64,000 bases of DNA from Rhipicephalus microplus (Eukaryota > Arthropoda > Arachnida > Ixodida > Ixodidae). The notes beneath the pieces were generated by a model, which made no database searches, was not told the DNA's origin, and worked only from the letters and a program-made list of their open reading frames with translations. The stretch spans positions 76,438,000 to 76,501,999 of the forward strand of contig NC_134700.1 in the NCBI RefSeq assembly GCF_043290135.1, in the 5' to 3' direction. This document shows, in pieces, positions 24,150-36,034 of this stretch. How positions within the stretch are numbered: position 1 is the stretch's first letter; each line of letters starts with the position of its first letter. The translations under genes were made by a program, and so were the position numbers.

Positions 24150-25046
24150 ATGATCAGCCTGCGCGAATCTTCGCCTTCTTCACAAAAGCACCGTTAAATG
24201 CTATACCCACGTAAAACAATGTTTCAACTGTAAAAGTCAGACGGTAACATTTAACTAACCTACGTGGCTATAGAAAATATCGCGAAGCTGATATGAGTAC
24301 GATGCAGCCTAGCGCGTGTTGACACGTATTTTCGCAAAAACTTTGCGTATCTCAAAAAAACGAATTATAATTATTGTGTCACGAACGTTATGGTTTACTC
24401 GCTGATGCACCAAAGATGCAAAGTGGTTAGCTTTCATTCTCACCTTTTTCACGAAGACCTTTCTTGATTCCTTAGTATTTCCCATTAGTCTCTGGCAGTA
24501 ATATTTCTTTCGTATAGTCTGTCCAGGAAATTTCTTTATGTCTCTCAGATAGTTTTGCGCGTTGAGAACACTAATGCAATGATCGGACAATCTCCTGCAA
24601 GAAGCAATATTGCCATTTTCAAAAAGCAATGATGCAAGACGATGATGACTCTACGTCGACATAAAACTACTTTCGATATTTACGTGTAACTCATTTGGGA
24701 AGCTAATTATATATATAATTTAAATTAGAATTAAATAGGTAAATTCTTAATAGGCATAAACTTTGGCGATTGACGGGACTTTAGTGAATACATGTGGAAT
24801 TTCCTGATAGCACATACACTGTTAGGTTACATGTTGTAACTGTAGCCAATTACAGTTGGCAGAGGGAGTTCATTTAAGGGGGCCTTGACGCCAAACTTTC
24901 AACCATAACCTGTGTTGTGTAAGTTGTCGTTGTCCTTGTACGTGCGCAGAGAAGCTGGCGAAATATTAGCGCATTTGATTCGTGGAGTTAATTTATAGTC
25001 TAATATTTTCATGAACAAGTGAGCAGGATGAGAATTTGGGCAAGAT

Positions 25047-25364
25047 TTATGCGCTCGCTAATCGTGACGTAACAAGCTGCTGGCTGGGCGAGATGCTGCA
25101 TGGTCTGCATTCTGGAAGACGATCGTCTTCCGTGGGCAGTTGCGCTTGCAATCGAGCTTGTTCTGCGTTGTTCAGCTTGCCACTCGAACTAGATGACTTG
25201 CAGCAGTTCAAACGTTGAAACAATTCCACCACGAGACCCATGTAGCGCTGGTACTTGCCGCAAACAATTTTTTCAATCTGTTTGAGACCAAAATGTTTCA
25301 TGTGAATTTGCAGTGCGTATGCCATTTCCACTACCATGGTGCAAGAGTAATCAGGCGTGGACAC
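25047..25364 (-). other. Unassigned 105-codon open frame
   Basis: The minus-strand frame encodes VVEMAYALQIHMKHFGLKQI, KYQRYMGLVVELFQRLNC and a serine-rich KSSSSSGKL segment. Composition is protein-like, but I do not recognise the family. The minus-strand sequence CTCAG just upstream could be a splice acceptor; this is weak evidence. Confidence 0.2.
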
Positions 25365-25863
25365 TGAGCGCGCCTGAGCGTCCAGATAGTGTTCGGTCTC
25401 GCGGGCGTGCTGTGCTGTGAGCCGTCAGATGGTGCCATGGCCAACGTACCCAGAGAGTGGTGTTGGCGCACTCAAATTCCTCTGCCTCCCCAACGTTTTC
25501 GTTCCAAGTGGTGTGAGTAATACCTACAGCGCGAAGGAAAGTTCTTTTTCGGATTAAAAGGTAGACTTTTACCTGGTTTAAGGAATCATTGGCACGAAAA
25601 TGCCTTGTGGAGGTTGTGAACGTCGTGAACACATATAACACAAATAGTTCCACTCACGCGCACAAGTATTTTTGTCTGCTCACAGTATTGCTTGAAGCAA
25701 AAAAAAAAAATAAAGTCAAGAAATGTTAGCCAGCGCTTTTGCTCCATCAAAATACTTCCACAAGGGGAAAAAATGCAAGGAACTTCCGACTGCTTTCATT
25801 TACACATAAAATCATCGAAGCATTTACGCTTTTTTATTGTGAACGCAATATAAATAAAAATTT

Positions 25864-25982
25864 AAAACGCGCAAGTATTCCATAACAAACAGACAAGAGC
25901 AATGCAGTTGTTGCACAAAATATATATGTGTTTGAAACACGCAAGTATTTCACATAGAGCATATTAAAGCAATGCAGTTGTT
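25864..25982. repeat. Tandem duplication of about 65 bp
   Basis: ACGCGCAAGTATTCCATAAC...GAGCAATGCAGTTGTT is followed by ACACGCAAGTATTTCACATA...AAGCAATGCAGTTGTT, two diverged tandem copies. Confidence 0.7.
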
Positions 25983-27576
25983 TATGGCTAGATGCTGCGA
26001 TGCGAATTCGCATATATATTTATGCCAATGATCACCGTCAGACAATAACTGCCAGACGGCACTTTGAAGAGAGGGACACGCTCCGCACAAGTTCGAAGCC
26101 AGAACGGCAATTTGGTACAAAAAACACGTTCTAGTCATTTCGAGAATCTTTCATCAATTTGATGTCACCTTCGTCGACAGAATATAATTGAACATACGCG
26201 AAGAAAAAAAAACCTGGCTTCTAAACAACGTGGTCACACATGCCAACAAAAAGATCTAGAATCAGCAGCATGCACGTTTCTGTCGAGAATGTTGCTGAGA
26301 CCAATACACAGAACATTTACCAGACCAAGACGGCTGACCCGGCTCCTCATAGCGCCTTCGACGAGATTACTGATAACGGCCCGAACGTACATTATCGGGA
26401 CGCGCTGGGATGGCGCTTTTCAAAGCGTTGCGAAGAGAGTGTCAGCACCTGTATTGATAGGGCATCGTGCCCCTACGGATAAATGTTTATCAAAACTACT
26501 CGCAGGTTGTGCGACGATTAAGCGTCATACTTGCTAGTATTTTACCTAAATCGAATTGAATCGATAGAGTTCCACCAGATATTCAGCCAAAATGTATATC
26601 GTGAGTAACACTAGCACCGCACTGACCTGAGGTTCGCTTCGGATAATGCGTACAAACACCACACGCAACACCCAATTCAAAAGTAACAGTCGCAACGTGC
26701 AACATTGTTACGGCTACTTATATATGATGTTCAGCACTAAAACTCGCGCATGCTCGTACATGCTAGCAACCGTAAATTCTCACGCTTTACCAATCGCATG
26801 GTGGAAAGTAAGACTTACTAATGAGTGTAGCGTCGATAGAACCCCATATCTAGAGCTCGCTTGTCAACCTGGCACGCTTGAAATAAAGCCACTTATCATC
26901 GCGGAAGGCCGTCTGCAACATCTTCCACAACACCGAGGTTGTTGGTTGGTTGGTTGTACTCAAGAGGAATGGCTTAAAGCACCACGGGGTACCAGCCATG
27001 ACTCGTGCGGCAGTGGGATTTCGAAAAAAAAAACAGGAGAGGGGGCTGCCTCTGAAGATTTTTTTAGGCCAACGAAAAGATACGTTGTAACAGTCTATTA
27101 TGAATTGTTATAGAAGGAAAAAAATAAAGGTAGCAAAATGTATTGTAAAATACATGAAATATACTAATGGCGCAGAAAAAGTAATAAGTATGTACTTGTG
27201 ATGTTGGCATGGTTGCAGGTTTGAATATTTTAAATAGTTATGTACAGCTCCATTTATGCCCTTGTTGCAATGACCCAGTGGTGATGCCCATAGGGAGAGC
27301 AAAACCGTTTCAGACAGCTCGAGCCCATGTTTTCAAAAAGCTGGTGTCAGAAGTTCTCGCCTTAAATTTGATACCTGTGGTATTTCGTAAGAAAGTTCCC
27401 TATAGTTTCTGCTTGTGTACAGTAGTAACATTGAAGGAAATGAACAAAGTCAGGTTTGTATGAACAATATTTAAAGGTGGAATGATGCAGCGCAATTTAG
27501 TAAATGTCACTTCAAATTATCTTGTTGCACACCATGAGCTGTACCGTGAAAACTTGAGGCGCTGAAAGTCTGCTAC

Positions 27577-27590
27577 ATTTAGAACAGAAG
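27577..27590. repeat. Target-site duplication, left copy (SINE at 27591)
   Basis: ATTTAGAACAGAAG is repeated exactly at 27831-27844. Confidence 0.92.
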
Positions 27591-27830
27591 ATCGATTGAT
27601 ATGTGGAGTTTAACGTCCCAAAACCACTATATGATTATGAGAGACGCTGTAGTGGAGGGCTCCGGAAATTTAGACCACCTGGGGTTCTTTAACGTGCACC
27701 CAAATCTGAGCACACGGGCCTACAACATTTCCGCCTCCATCGGAAATGCAGCCGCCGCAGCCGGGATTCGAACCCGCGCCCTGCGGGTCAGCAGCCGAGT
27801 ACCTTAGCCACTAGACCACCGCGGCGGGGC
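27591..27830 (-). mobile_element. Ruka-like SINE, full length (240 bp)
   Basis: On the minus strand it starts GCCCCGCCGCGGTGGTCTAG, a tRNA-like A-box region, with the B box near GGTTCGAATCCCGG (plus-strand reading CCGGGATTCGAACC at 27760-27773). It then runs through the body and ends in the short A/T-rich ATCAATCGAT tail. The exact 14-bp duplication on both sides fixes the ends. It interrupts a LINE-derived RNase H region. Confidence 0.95.
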
Positions 27831-27844
27831 ATTTAGAACAGAAG
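27831..27844. repeat. Target-site duplication, right copy (SINE at 27591)
   Basis: ATTTAGAACAGAAG, identical to 27577-27590. Confidence 0.92.
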
Positions 27845-27849
27845 AGTTG

Positions 27850-28040
27850 GTGTGTTCATGACGTGTACAGAAATTTTGAAATTGCACGATTATATATGGG
27901 CAACACGGTCTTAGAATATTCAGGACAGGACAATTAACTGATGATGTCGCCAGTTTGTCCGCTGCTTCATTTAGTGTTAGTCCAGTGTGACCTGGGACCC
28001 AAACCAAACGGACAACACGTACATGATTGGGCATCGTTGG
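27850..28040 (-). pseudogene. LINE RNase H domain fragment
   Basis: The minus-strand frame encodes VRLVWVPGHTGLTLNEAADK, the GH...NExAD block of the RNase H domain of I/Jockey/R1-type LINEs. It is followed by a short tail interrupted by the SINE. The rest of the element is not recognisable. A related fragment on the plus strand lies at 42690-43640. Confidence 0.75.
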
Positions 28041-28799
28041 CATTTGGCTTCCTCTTGGCGTCGACGCTTTTTTCCTCACTGGGGCCGAAGTCAAAATGCA
28101 CAGGGTACACGACGTCGCCGCCGCTTCTGCTGCTCAGTGAACCATTGCCCCAATTGTGAGGTGATGGGGCCGACGACATGGCGATGTTACCGATGGCACG
28201 CCACAGCACTTGCAACCCGCTGACACGTGCGGACACGCGACAAGCAATACTAGCAACTTAGTGAGCACACTGACCGCATGGGGCAGGTGCTGTGTACGGC
28301 GGCACTGCTGCTTATGGGTCGGGACGTCACGAACGCCATAGCAAAATGGCGGTCGCCGGTGGTGGGCAGAGCTCACAGCCGATGAGTTATACGGTTTATT
28401 TTATACTAAAATGAACTGTTACAGTCGAGTTCTTACACGTAAACATGACAGGATGCTAACTGAACATACACAGCATGCTAACTGCTTTAAGTACTTGAAT
28501 AGCTGGATGAAGCTCTCGAATAACTGGATTTCACTGCGGCATTTACAAGAGACCAGCAAGAGAGGAGCTTAAAGAAAGTGTACCAAGGCCTATCGAGGTA
28601 GTAAAAACAAATGAATATGTTCCTTGATGATTCAAACGGGTAGCAGCCCTGCTTACTATGAAGGAATTTTAAGACGTGGTGTCTTTTGGCAATGCATGAT
28701 TGCCATAGTAGTACTCTGTCATGTTTCTTGTTCATTGTAATATCTTTATTTTGTCCCCTTGTGCATGATGTCCAACCAAAAATATAGAAAAAAAACACC
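28041..28799. other. Unassigned sequence
   Basis: A GC-rich block (28140-28380) and an AT-richer block follow the LINE fragment. No conserved frame or shared repeat was identified. Confidence 0.3.
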
Positions 28800-29290
28800 A
28801 GCAGGCTCTGTGGTAGAATGTGGGCTGGCAGGCAGGGGACCTGGGTTGGAATACCAATATATGCTTGCTGCTTTTTATTTACTCAGTTTTTTTCCTATTT
28901 CGCATCACGGTGGTTTCCTGTCGCGCAAGCGATGTCAACATTTTCTCAACGCTCCTGCATTAAAATTATCTATGTGTGTTCTCGCTGTTTCTTAGTAGAT
29001 ACCAAGTGTCCATCACCAGTGGCACATACCCAACTGTGGGTATGTGCCACTGTCTTGCGAAATGTGTTTGACGACGGACGCGACGGGATTGTGACATTAT
29101 TCGTGTTCTATTCAGTGCATTATATTCCTCAAACCATCTTAATAACATGGTACCATCTTACCCTCCCATACTAGTTTTGGTTCACGCCAAGTTAAGGAGG
29201 GGTTCAAGAGAGCACCGAGACGTACGCAGCTTGGTAAATAGATAGATACGCGGATAGACGCCACAAGTGCTTGTAGTACGCAAAGAATTG
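28800..29290 (+). mobile_element. Second tRNA-like SINE family, plus copy
   Basis: It starts with a tRNA-like block (GGCTCTGTGGTAGAATGTGG, B-box-like GGGTTGGAATAC at 28843-28854). It continues through TTTTCTCAACGCTC and TTAAAATTA to the palindrome AGTGGCACATACCCA / TGGGTATGTGCCACT at 29018-29051, and ends near TAGATAGATACGCGG. It matches 13497-13975 in the opposite orientation, and its first half matches 42430-42675. Confidence 0.65.
29018..29051. repeat. Perfect 15-bp palindrome with 4-nt loop
   Basis: AGTGGCACATACCCA (29018-29032), loop ACTG, then TGGGTATGTGCCACT (29037-29051). Variants of GGGTATGTGCCAC recur at about 3263, 13775 and 42655. Confidence 0.95.
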
Positions 29291-29404
29291 CTTCGCATGC
29301 AATGCTTAGATGTTTATTCAGGGCTCATTCAACATTTAATTGCGGGTAGGAAAGGATGTCCAGGGCATACATTTTCAACTCAGTAATGTGCCCTCTTCCT
29401 AGTC

Positions 29405-29600
29405 AGTGAAAAATTTCTGTATATCAAACTCTGTGTCTTTTTCACTTTTCCTCCCTGTTTTGTCACTCTACATTTCTCTTTCTCCTTTGCTTATAAATGA
29501 TTTTCCCCTCTATCTGCTTCTCTATACTCGTTCTGCCGTCCTTCGTTTCATCCTTCTCACCCTCTCTTTTCTTTCACACCTCATTTCTATACTAATGAAC
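29405..29600. repeat. Pyrimidine-rich low-complexity tract
   Basis: A C/T-rich stretch (TTTCACTTTTCCTCCC, CTCACCCTCTCTTTTC and similar) of about 190 bp. It contains no gene. Confidence 0.75.
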
Positions 29601-30800
29601 ACAACGCTATATGGTAGCTCTTCTAGAGTGCGAGCACTTTGTGGGGAAACGCAGAGCCATTACTTTCCTAAGTATCCCACTTCATTGGGTTGGTAGCTCA
29701 GCTAAGAGATGTACACTAGCAAATGGAAAGTCTGCAGGCACGTTATTTGCATTGGTGAGGTGTTATCTTTACCACTGTTCCAGTGTACTGGGATTGAATT
29801 GGCCGTTATTTGATGCAGTTCTATGAATGCAAATTCTTTTCGGCTTTGTACTCGTGCATGGGTCGTGATATGAGCACCATCGACATATTGGCTCTCTGTC
29901 TGTACATAACCACTGTAAAGGGCAATGGCTATGTTGAATAAATACCATGAAAGGAAACAAGGATAAGGTAGCCGAGTGGGTACGGCGTTCGCCTTTGTAT
30001 TGTAGCTATGCGGTTTTTATTCTCCCACGCCGTTTTTTTTGCTTTTTTCCTGGGGCGACCTGGGTTCCTCTCTCAATTAAAACTGGGGAATGACTTCTTC
30101 AGGACCTCAAGAGAGCTTACTACATACCAATAATTTGTCGTTTCTTTTTCCACTGTTTCTTTTATTTCGCTGTCTTTGTGCTTGTAACGAGCCCATCTAG
30201 TGTTTGTAAGCGGTGGCCCCGTAAGGACCGCTCCCCACCCTCCCTGTGCATAGGTTCCAAAATAACTGTTTTTCACCGCCACCTTTATCACGAATCGGAG
30301 TTTTCGCAATCGACGCTGGACAAACCAAGGCATGTGTCCTGGGAGCGATGCAAAAGGGGAATAAGGCGAATAGAGCGCCTGTCAGTTCATATATCGTACC
30401 AATGAAATGACGACACAAGGTAAGACGAATGCACACAAAAAAGGGAACATAAAAGTCAAACGCCAGTTCTTAACTCCACGTTTATTCACATGCGCCGAAT
30501 ATAAATGTGTACCAACGCGTAACATTACACAGATTCCCGTTTATAAACGTAAGACAACCAGTGTGAGCGACCAGTACAAACAATATTTATTTCCTGCGCA
30601 CGTGAATTTAGGTACAGTTGAGAGTCGACACTTGTGTTTTGTGTTTAATTTTTCGTGTGCATTCGTCTAACCTTGTGGTGCCGTTTCAGTAGCATGAGTT
30701 CATACCCACTTGCCCAGTTGTCAGTCCTTCGGTTAATGATGATGATAATTTTCTTTCTACGACATGCGGCGAACCCCCAGCAAGACAGCTCTGTAAAAAA
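29601..30800. other. Unassigned sequence
   Basis: Around 29969 AGGTAGCCGAGTGGGTACGG resembles a tRNA A-box region, possibly a decayed SINE head. No coding region is convincing. Confidence 0.3.
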
Positions 30801-31000
30801 ACAGACAGCATGTTCACGGAGTGAGTGATGATGAGTGGCTAGAAGCGTCCACCCGCCCATGATACGTTTGTCCGTCCGTCCACCCGTCAATCCATTCGTC
30901 TGTGTGTCCATCCGCTCGTGCTTTCATTCGTCCTGCGTGAGTCCATGCGTCCGTACATGGTTCCGGTCGTGTGTCCGTCCGTCCTATTTCACGCACTTCT
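30800..31000 (+). repeat. Degenerate tetranucleotide array (GTCC type), copy 3
   Basis: GTCCGTCC/CATCC-type units at about 30855-30990 are preceded by AGCATGTTCACGGAGTGAGT. That flank is the diverged equivalent of the flank of the arrays at 2610 and 12390. Confidence 0.7.
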
Positions 31001-32120
31001 AATGGATCAACGCCGTCTAGGAAATGATACAAGAAAGGTTATGAGACAGTGCCATCTATTATACTGTTCGGCAGATACTTACTGTTACGTCTGACGCCAG
31101 ACAAGGTTAGACTAAGAAGAGCGTCACCCCTGAAATTACCTGTGCCTACCGCACGTGGTCTGTCTTGGCGTCTTTCGCTACCCTGGGCCGCAAGCAAGCG
31201 CCTTAAATTGAAAAGCAAGGTGCATTAGTGAGTGATAGGCGAGTGGTACGTTTTGGAGCTCAATGCGGTTGTCTATCTACCCTGTTCTACATGATGAGCT
31301 GTCTGCGTCGGCCAGTTGCATGTCGTGCAGCGCCTGCAAAAGTAATGTCATTGCCTCTGCCGTTCCCTCGTAAACTTTACGTGTTACCGTTACAGTTCAA
31401 CCGATTTTGCATGGAACAGTGGCGTTTCTTCGTTTATACAAAAATGGAATTAGTTCCTGGAACGTCTTTCCGTACAACACTGCTAAGAATGTAGTAGGCA
31501 CAGTTGAGCTCGTTGTTCGTGATGTGTTCGCCTTGAGAAAGATTGAAATCTCGTCATGAAAAACAATTATTGGCGACGATGAAGCAGGAGGCAGGTTGGA
31601 GGCAATAAAAGCTTCGAGGTATATTGTACCGATATTTATAGACAAATATTCACAGCTTACCGAAGCATATTGACAATACCGTAGAAGTACACAGCATCTT
31701 ACTCCTCTACTGAACTCTTTTTAGTTGGAGCCTCTGCGCTGTTACTACATGCGAAGAACCGAGTCTCACTGATCGGCCACAGAGTGGCCCAGAGAAATGT
31801 TGCATCGTACAGATACTTACTGATCTATCAGTTAAGTAATTGGAGCCTAGACCCAAAGAAATCGAGTTCCATCCATCCTGTCTTCATTACGTTGCGGTAA
31901 ACAAAGAAAAGAGAAGGCGACCTCTGCTGGGCTGCCTCAACATTTTCTTAGCAAATGTATTGACCGTTAACTTATCCCACACTTTTTAGGGCTGGCCTAA
32001 TATAAAAACAGGGTGTGTATAGTTTCTCCAGGCCTTGGCACTCTTTTTCATCATGGCTCTCTCCGGCCTCTTCACACGCTCTCACCGATTCCTTGCTGTG
32101 TGGATTTATTACGAAGCGTA
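31001..32120. other. Unassigned sequence
   Basis: No family or conserved frame was recognised in this 1.1-kb stretch. Confidence 0.3.
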
Positions 32121-32122
32121 CA

Positions 32123-32330
32123 GGTATGGCGTAGTGGTTAGGGCATCAACCTCACGTACAAAAGGTCCGTGATTGGAAGTCCGGTGCCCAGCGATTTACT
32201 ACAAGCTTAGATAAAATTATCCGCATGTTGATATAATTGCATTAGGAAGCGTGGTGTTGAGCCTCACCGGTGACCATCACCGGTAACACACTCTCACTAG
32301 AGGAGAATTTCCTACCGTGACGTGCTGCAG
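32123..32330 (+). mobile_element. tRNA-like SINE candidate, third type
   Basis: TATGGCGTAGTGGTTAGGGC is a good A-box-like start, and about 40 bp later GTCCGTGATTGGAAGTCCGG is B-box-like. It is not followed by the body of either other SINE family. There is one copy only in this window, so the 3' limit is a guess. Confidence 0.45.
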
Positions 32331-32489
32331 TATCTGGCCACTACCTCCTATAATGGTGCGAAAATTAACTCTCGACCCTCAGTCCAAAGCGGCGGCGAAG
32401 CCACTAATGATGGCGGTGGTCAGATCTGCAGCGCAGCATAGGGTGCGTAGAATCTCTGGGTCCGGACAGGCCGCCACTGAAACCTGAGC

Positions 32490-35445
32490 TTGGCAACGTT
32501 TAACGCCAGAACCTTATCTAACCAGGCATGTCTAGCTTTACTATTCGAGGAGCTAGAGGGTGATAAATTGGACGTAGTAAGGTTCACTGACGTTAGAAGA
32601 ACAGATTTTACCTACACAGTGCTACAGACTGGGCACGTCGTTTTCTGACGTGGCTTGGTTAAAGGAACAGAACTCGGCTTGTGGTTCCTTATTCAGAGAA
32701 ATATAGCTAGTAAAATAGAGAAATTCTATAACATTATTCAAAGGACGGTAGGTATCGTAATTAAACTCAATAAAAGATACAAGGTGAGGGTGGTACAGGC
32801 TTACGCGCCTACATCCAGCCATGATGACGTGCTAGTTGAAAGCTTCGACGAGGGCGTGGAATTGGCAATAAGTAACGTAAAAGCACACTATACTGATTAG
32901 CGAAATCAATGCCATGGTAGGGAAAAAGCTGGCTGCAGACCAGGCAGTAGGAGATTATGGCATCGGTACTCGAAATTCCAGTGAGGAGTGATTTTAGAAA
33001 TGACAAAACGCAATAATGTACGGATCTTGGATACCTTGTACTGAAAGTGAGGGAACCGCAAGTTAACATGGAGGTGCCTTAATGAGGGAAGTACGAACGA
33101 ATTAGACTTTACACTGAGTGCACACCCAGGCATCGTGCAGGATGTGCAAGGGCTTGGGAAGATACGATGCAGTGACCATAGATTAGTACGTTCTCGAATT
33201 CGCCGGGAGTTGTAAAATGAACTACAGAAACTGATACGTAGGAAGCTATGAATGAGCTAGCAGTGAGAGGGAAAGTACAGGAATTCAAAGTCTCACTTCA
33301 GAACAGACACTCATCTTTTATTGAGGAACCTAGTCTTAGCGTTCACGCAATGAATGATATTCTGACAACTATTAATATGGAGTGTGCTGTAGAGGTTGGA
33401 GGTACGGTAGTTAGACAGCACACTGGCAAGCTGTCCCAGGAGACGAAGAACCTCATCAAGAAACTTCAAAGAGAGAAAGGCTCAAATACAACAGGCAAAA
33501 TAGAACTGGCAGCGCTTTTGAAGTTGAATATTAAGCGTACGTTATGTGATGCAAGAAGGTGAGAATTTGAACATGCTCTGAAGATTAGAGGAAGCGTCAA
33601 AGCGATGAAGAGAGAAAACCCGGACGTATGCACTATGGGACAAGGAAGGCAATGTAAGTACCGCTATGAATAGGATAGTTAAAATAGCTGAGGAGTTTTA
33701 CAGAAGAGCCTTGGAGGGAATGAGTAGGGGCAAAGCAACTGGTGAGGATCAGGTAACGTCTGATTTGCTGAAAGACAGAACACAGATTGTGGTAAAGAAC
33801 TAGCTACCCTGTTTACAAATGGTCTCCGGATGGTGAGGGTACCAGAATCTTGAAAGAATACTAACATTATATTAATACATGAGCAAAGAGATGACAACGA
33901 CCCGAAGAATTACTGACCAATCTAATGCTCTCCGTCGTATACAAGCTATTTACAAAAGTGATTGGTAACAGAATTAAGACAACTATATAATTTAATCAAC
34001 CAAAGGAACAAGCAGGATTTTGAACAAGCTACTAAACAATCTACCACATTATTGCTATCAGTCAGGTAATAGAGAAATGCTCAGATTACAACCAATCACT
34101 ATCATAGCATTCATTAATTACGAAAAGGCGTTTCATTCAGTAGAAATATCAGCACTCACGCAGACATTGCGGAATGAGGGCGTAGACGAAGCATATATAA
34201 ACGTTCTGAAAAAAAATTACGGAGGATCAACTGCCACCATGGTGCTCCACAAATATAGCGACACAATACCAATCAAACAGGATGTAAGACAGCGCGATAC
34301 AATCTCCCCGATTTTATTTACCGCGTGCCTGGAGGAGGTTATGAAAGGCGTAGAATATGAAAAGGTTTGAATGAGAGTTAATGGAAAGTACCTCGGTAAT
34401 CTGCGCTTCGCCGGTGACATTGCATTGCCGAGTAACTTAGAAGACGAATGGCAACTCATGATTACGGAGTTAGACAAGGAGAGCAGAAAGGTAGGTCTTG
34501 AAAGTAATCTGCGCAAAACATAAGTTCGCTCGAGGCGCTGTTCTCAAAAGAGAACAGTGCCTCGAGATGGGTGATACTATTCTTGAAGTTGCAGAAGACT
34601 TTGTCTATTTAAGACGGGTGATAACCATGGAGTCTAACCGAAAAATTGATGTACCTAGAAGGATAAGATTGGAATGGAGCGCATGCAACAAGCACTCCCA
34701 AATTATGACTGATAGATCACCACTATCCCTCAGAAAGAAGGTAGCCCCGCCGCTGTGGTCTAGTGACTAAGGTACTCGGCTGCTGACCCGCAGGTCGCGG
34801 AATCAAATCTCGGCTGCGGCGGCTGCATTTCCGATGGAGGCGGAAATGTTGTAGGCCCGTGTGCTCAGATTTGGGTCCACGTTAAAGAACCCCAGATGGT
34901 CGGAATTTCCGGAGCCCTGCACTACGGCATCTCTCATAATCATATCGTTGTTTTCGGACGTTAAACCCCACAAATCAATCAATCAAGAGGAAGGTATATA
35001 ACAGTTGCATATTGCCGGTACTTACCAATGGAACAAAAACCTGGAGACTTTCAAAGAAAGTTTAGCCTAAATTGCGGATGACGTAGCGAGCAATGAAAAG
35101 GAAAATGATAGGTCTAACTTTAAGTGATAAGAAGAGAGCTTAGTGGATTAGTGAACAGACCGAGGTTAAAGATATCATAGTTTAAATCAAGAAGAGGAAA
35201 TGGATACGGGCGGGGCATGTAATTCGCAGGCAGCATAACCACTGGTCATTAAGGGTAACTGACTGGATTTTTAAGGAAGCCAATCTGGTTCGGGGGAAAC
35301 AAAAAAATTAGGTTGGTAGGTGAGATTAAGAAGTTTGCGGGTTTAAAGTGGCATCAGCAAGCACAGGACCAAGTTGACTGGCGGAACATGGGGGAGGCCT
35401 TTGTCCTGCAGTGGACGTAGTCAGGATGATGATGATGATAATAAT
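32490..35445 (+). mobile_element. RTE-clade LINE, near full length but degenerate, split by a SINE
   Basis: Starts near LATFNARTL-like sequence at about 32490. The endonuclease part shows VVQAYAPTSSHDD (about 32792-32830) and CSDHRLVRSRIR (about 33168-33205). The RT part (34020-34370) shows NYEKAFHSVEISAL and QRDTISPILFTACLEEV, followed by RFAGD where FADD is expected near 34408. The C-terminal part resumes after the SINE at 34986 and ends in CTTTGTCCTGCAGTGGACGT plus a GAT-rich tail. Many stops and frameshifts show it is inactive. It is the same family as 1-1132. Confidence 0.85.
34746..34985 (+). mobile_element. Ruka-like SINE, full length, inside the RTE LINE
   Basis: GCCCCGCCGCTGTGGTCTAG starts the tRNA-like head, with a decayed B box (GGAATCAAATCTCGG). 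The body ends in AAACCCCACAAATCAATCAA. The flanks AGAAAGAAGGTA and AAGAGGAAGGTA form an imperfect target-site duplication. Removing the SINE rejoins the LINE frame at KKVYNS. Confidence 0.9.
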
Positions 35446-35612
35446 GTTTACACATTTTGCGCAACGTGCCCGCAGGCACACTCTCAACTAACACTAGAAG
35501 TGACTACGGGTTCGCATACCACGACTTAGATTTGTTGGTGTTGTAGCCTAGTGCCTTTACGCCATCTTGCTGCACTCACCGAGTTATTACTACGGTGCTA
35601 GTCATTAAAATA

Positions 35613-35616
35613 ATAG
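35613..35616. repeat. Candidate target-site duplication ATAG, left
   Basis: ATAG directly precedes the terminal TGTCAC and recurs at 41048-41051 directly after the terminal GTGACA. Four bases could match by chance about once in 256. Confidence 0.65.
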
Positions 35617-36023
35617 TGTCACGGGGTCGTGACGTGGCCGAAGACAGGAGACTTCGTGTTGGGATTTAACTGTTTATTTTGGCGAACCTGTGCCCGGTAA
35701 ACGGAAAGTCCAATTACAGCAGCAGTCTTGCACAGATAGCAGTCTCGGACTGATAGCGGCGAACGGAGCGTCGGCCTTCGATCAACAACTGACAAGCGGC
35801 GAAGCGCGTCGGCATTTATACTCTTGCCGTCGAATGTTCTAGCGTTATCGCTGGCGGTTGCGTAGGTTCCAGAACAATCTGTACCGTTGGCACAGTGGGC
35901 GTGATCTTATCGAAATGATCTACTACAGTCCGGAACCTTCTCAAAAACTGCAGGCGCGGCTTGCACTGAGAATCGTGTGGTGTTTTGCGACGATAGCAAA
36001 AACTTGGGAAATAGAACGTGGCA
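35617..36023 (-). repeat. Left LTR, inverted relative to the element
   Basis: The reverse complement matches 40640-41047 throughout, with about 20 differences by eye (about 5%). The promoter-like TATAAAT appears here as ATTTATA at 35814-35820, so transcription from it would run leftward, away from the genes. Confidence 0.93.
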
Positions 36024-36034
36024 TTGCCCCCCTC
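36024..36034 (-). promoter_or_regulatory. Inverted polypurine tract
   Basis: TTGCCCCCCTC is the exact reverse complement of GAGGGGGGCAA at 40629-40639, next to the right LTR. Homology to the right end stops after this eleventh base. Confidence 0.9.

Larger units (their letters stand above)
22513..27560. other. 5-kb stretch with no recognised gene
   Basis: No domain could be identified. Two minus-strand frames look more protein-like than the rest and are listed separately (23877-24149 and 25047-25364). The stretch also has a duplicated block at 25864-25982 and AT-rich segments near 24700-24750. It is probably intergenic or intronic. Confidence 0.4.

Noticed and set aside
27591..27830. A tRNA gene on the minus strand
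   Set aside because: The A and B boxes sit in a decayed tRNA-like head followed by a SINE body and flanked by a 14-bp duplication; the other heads are similar.
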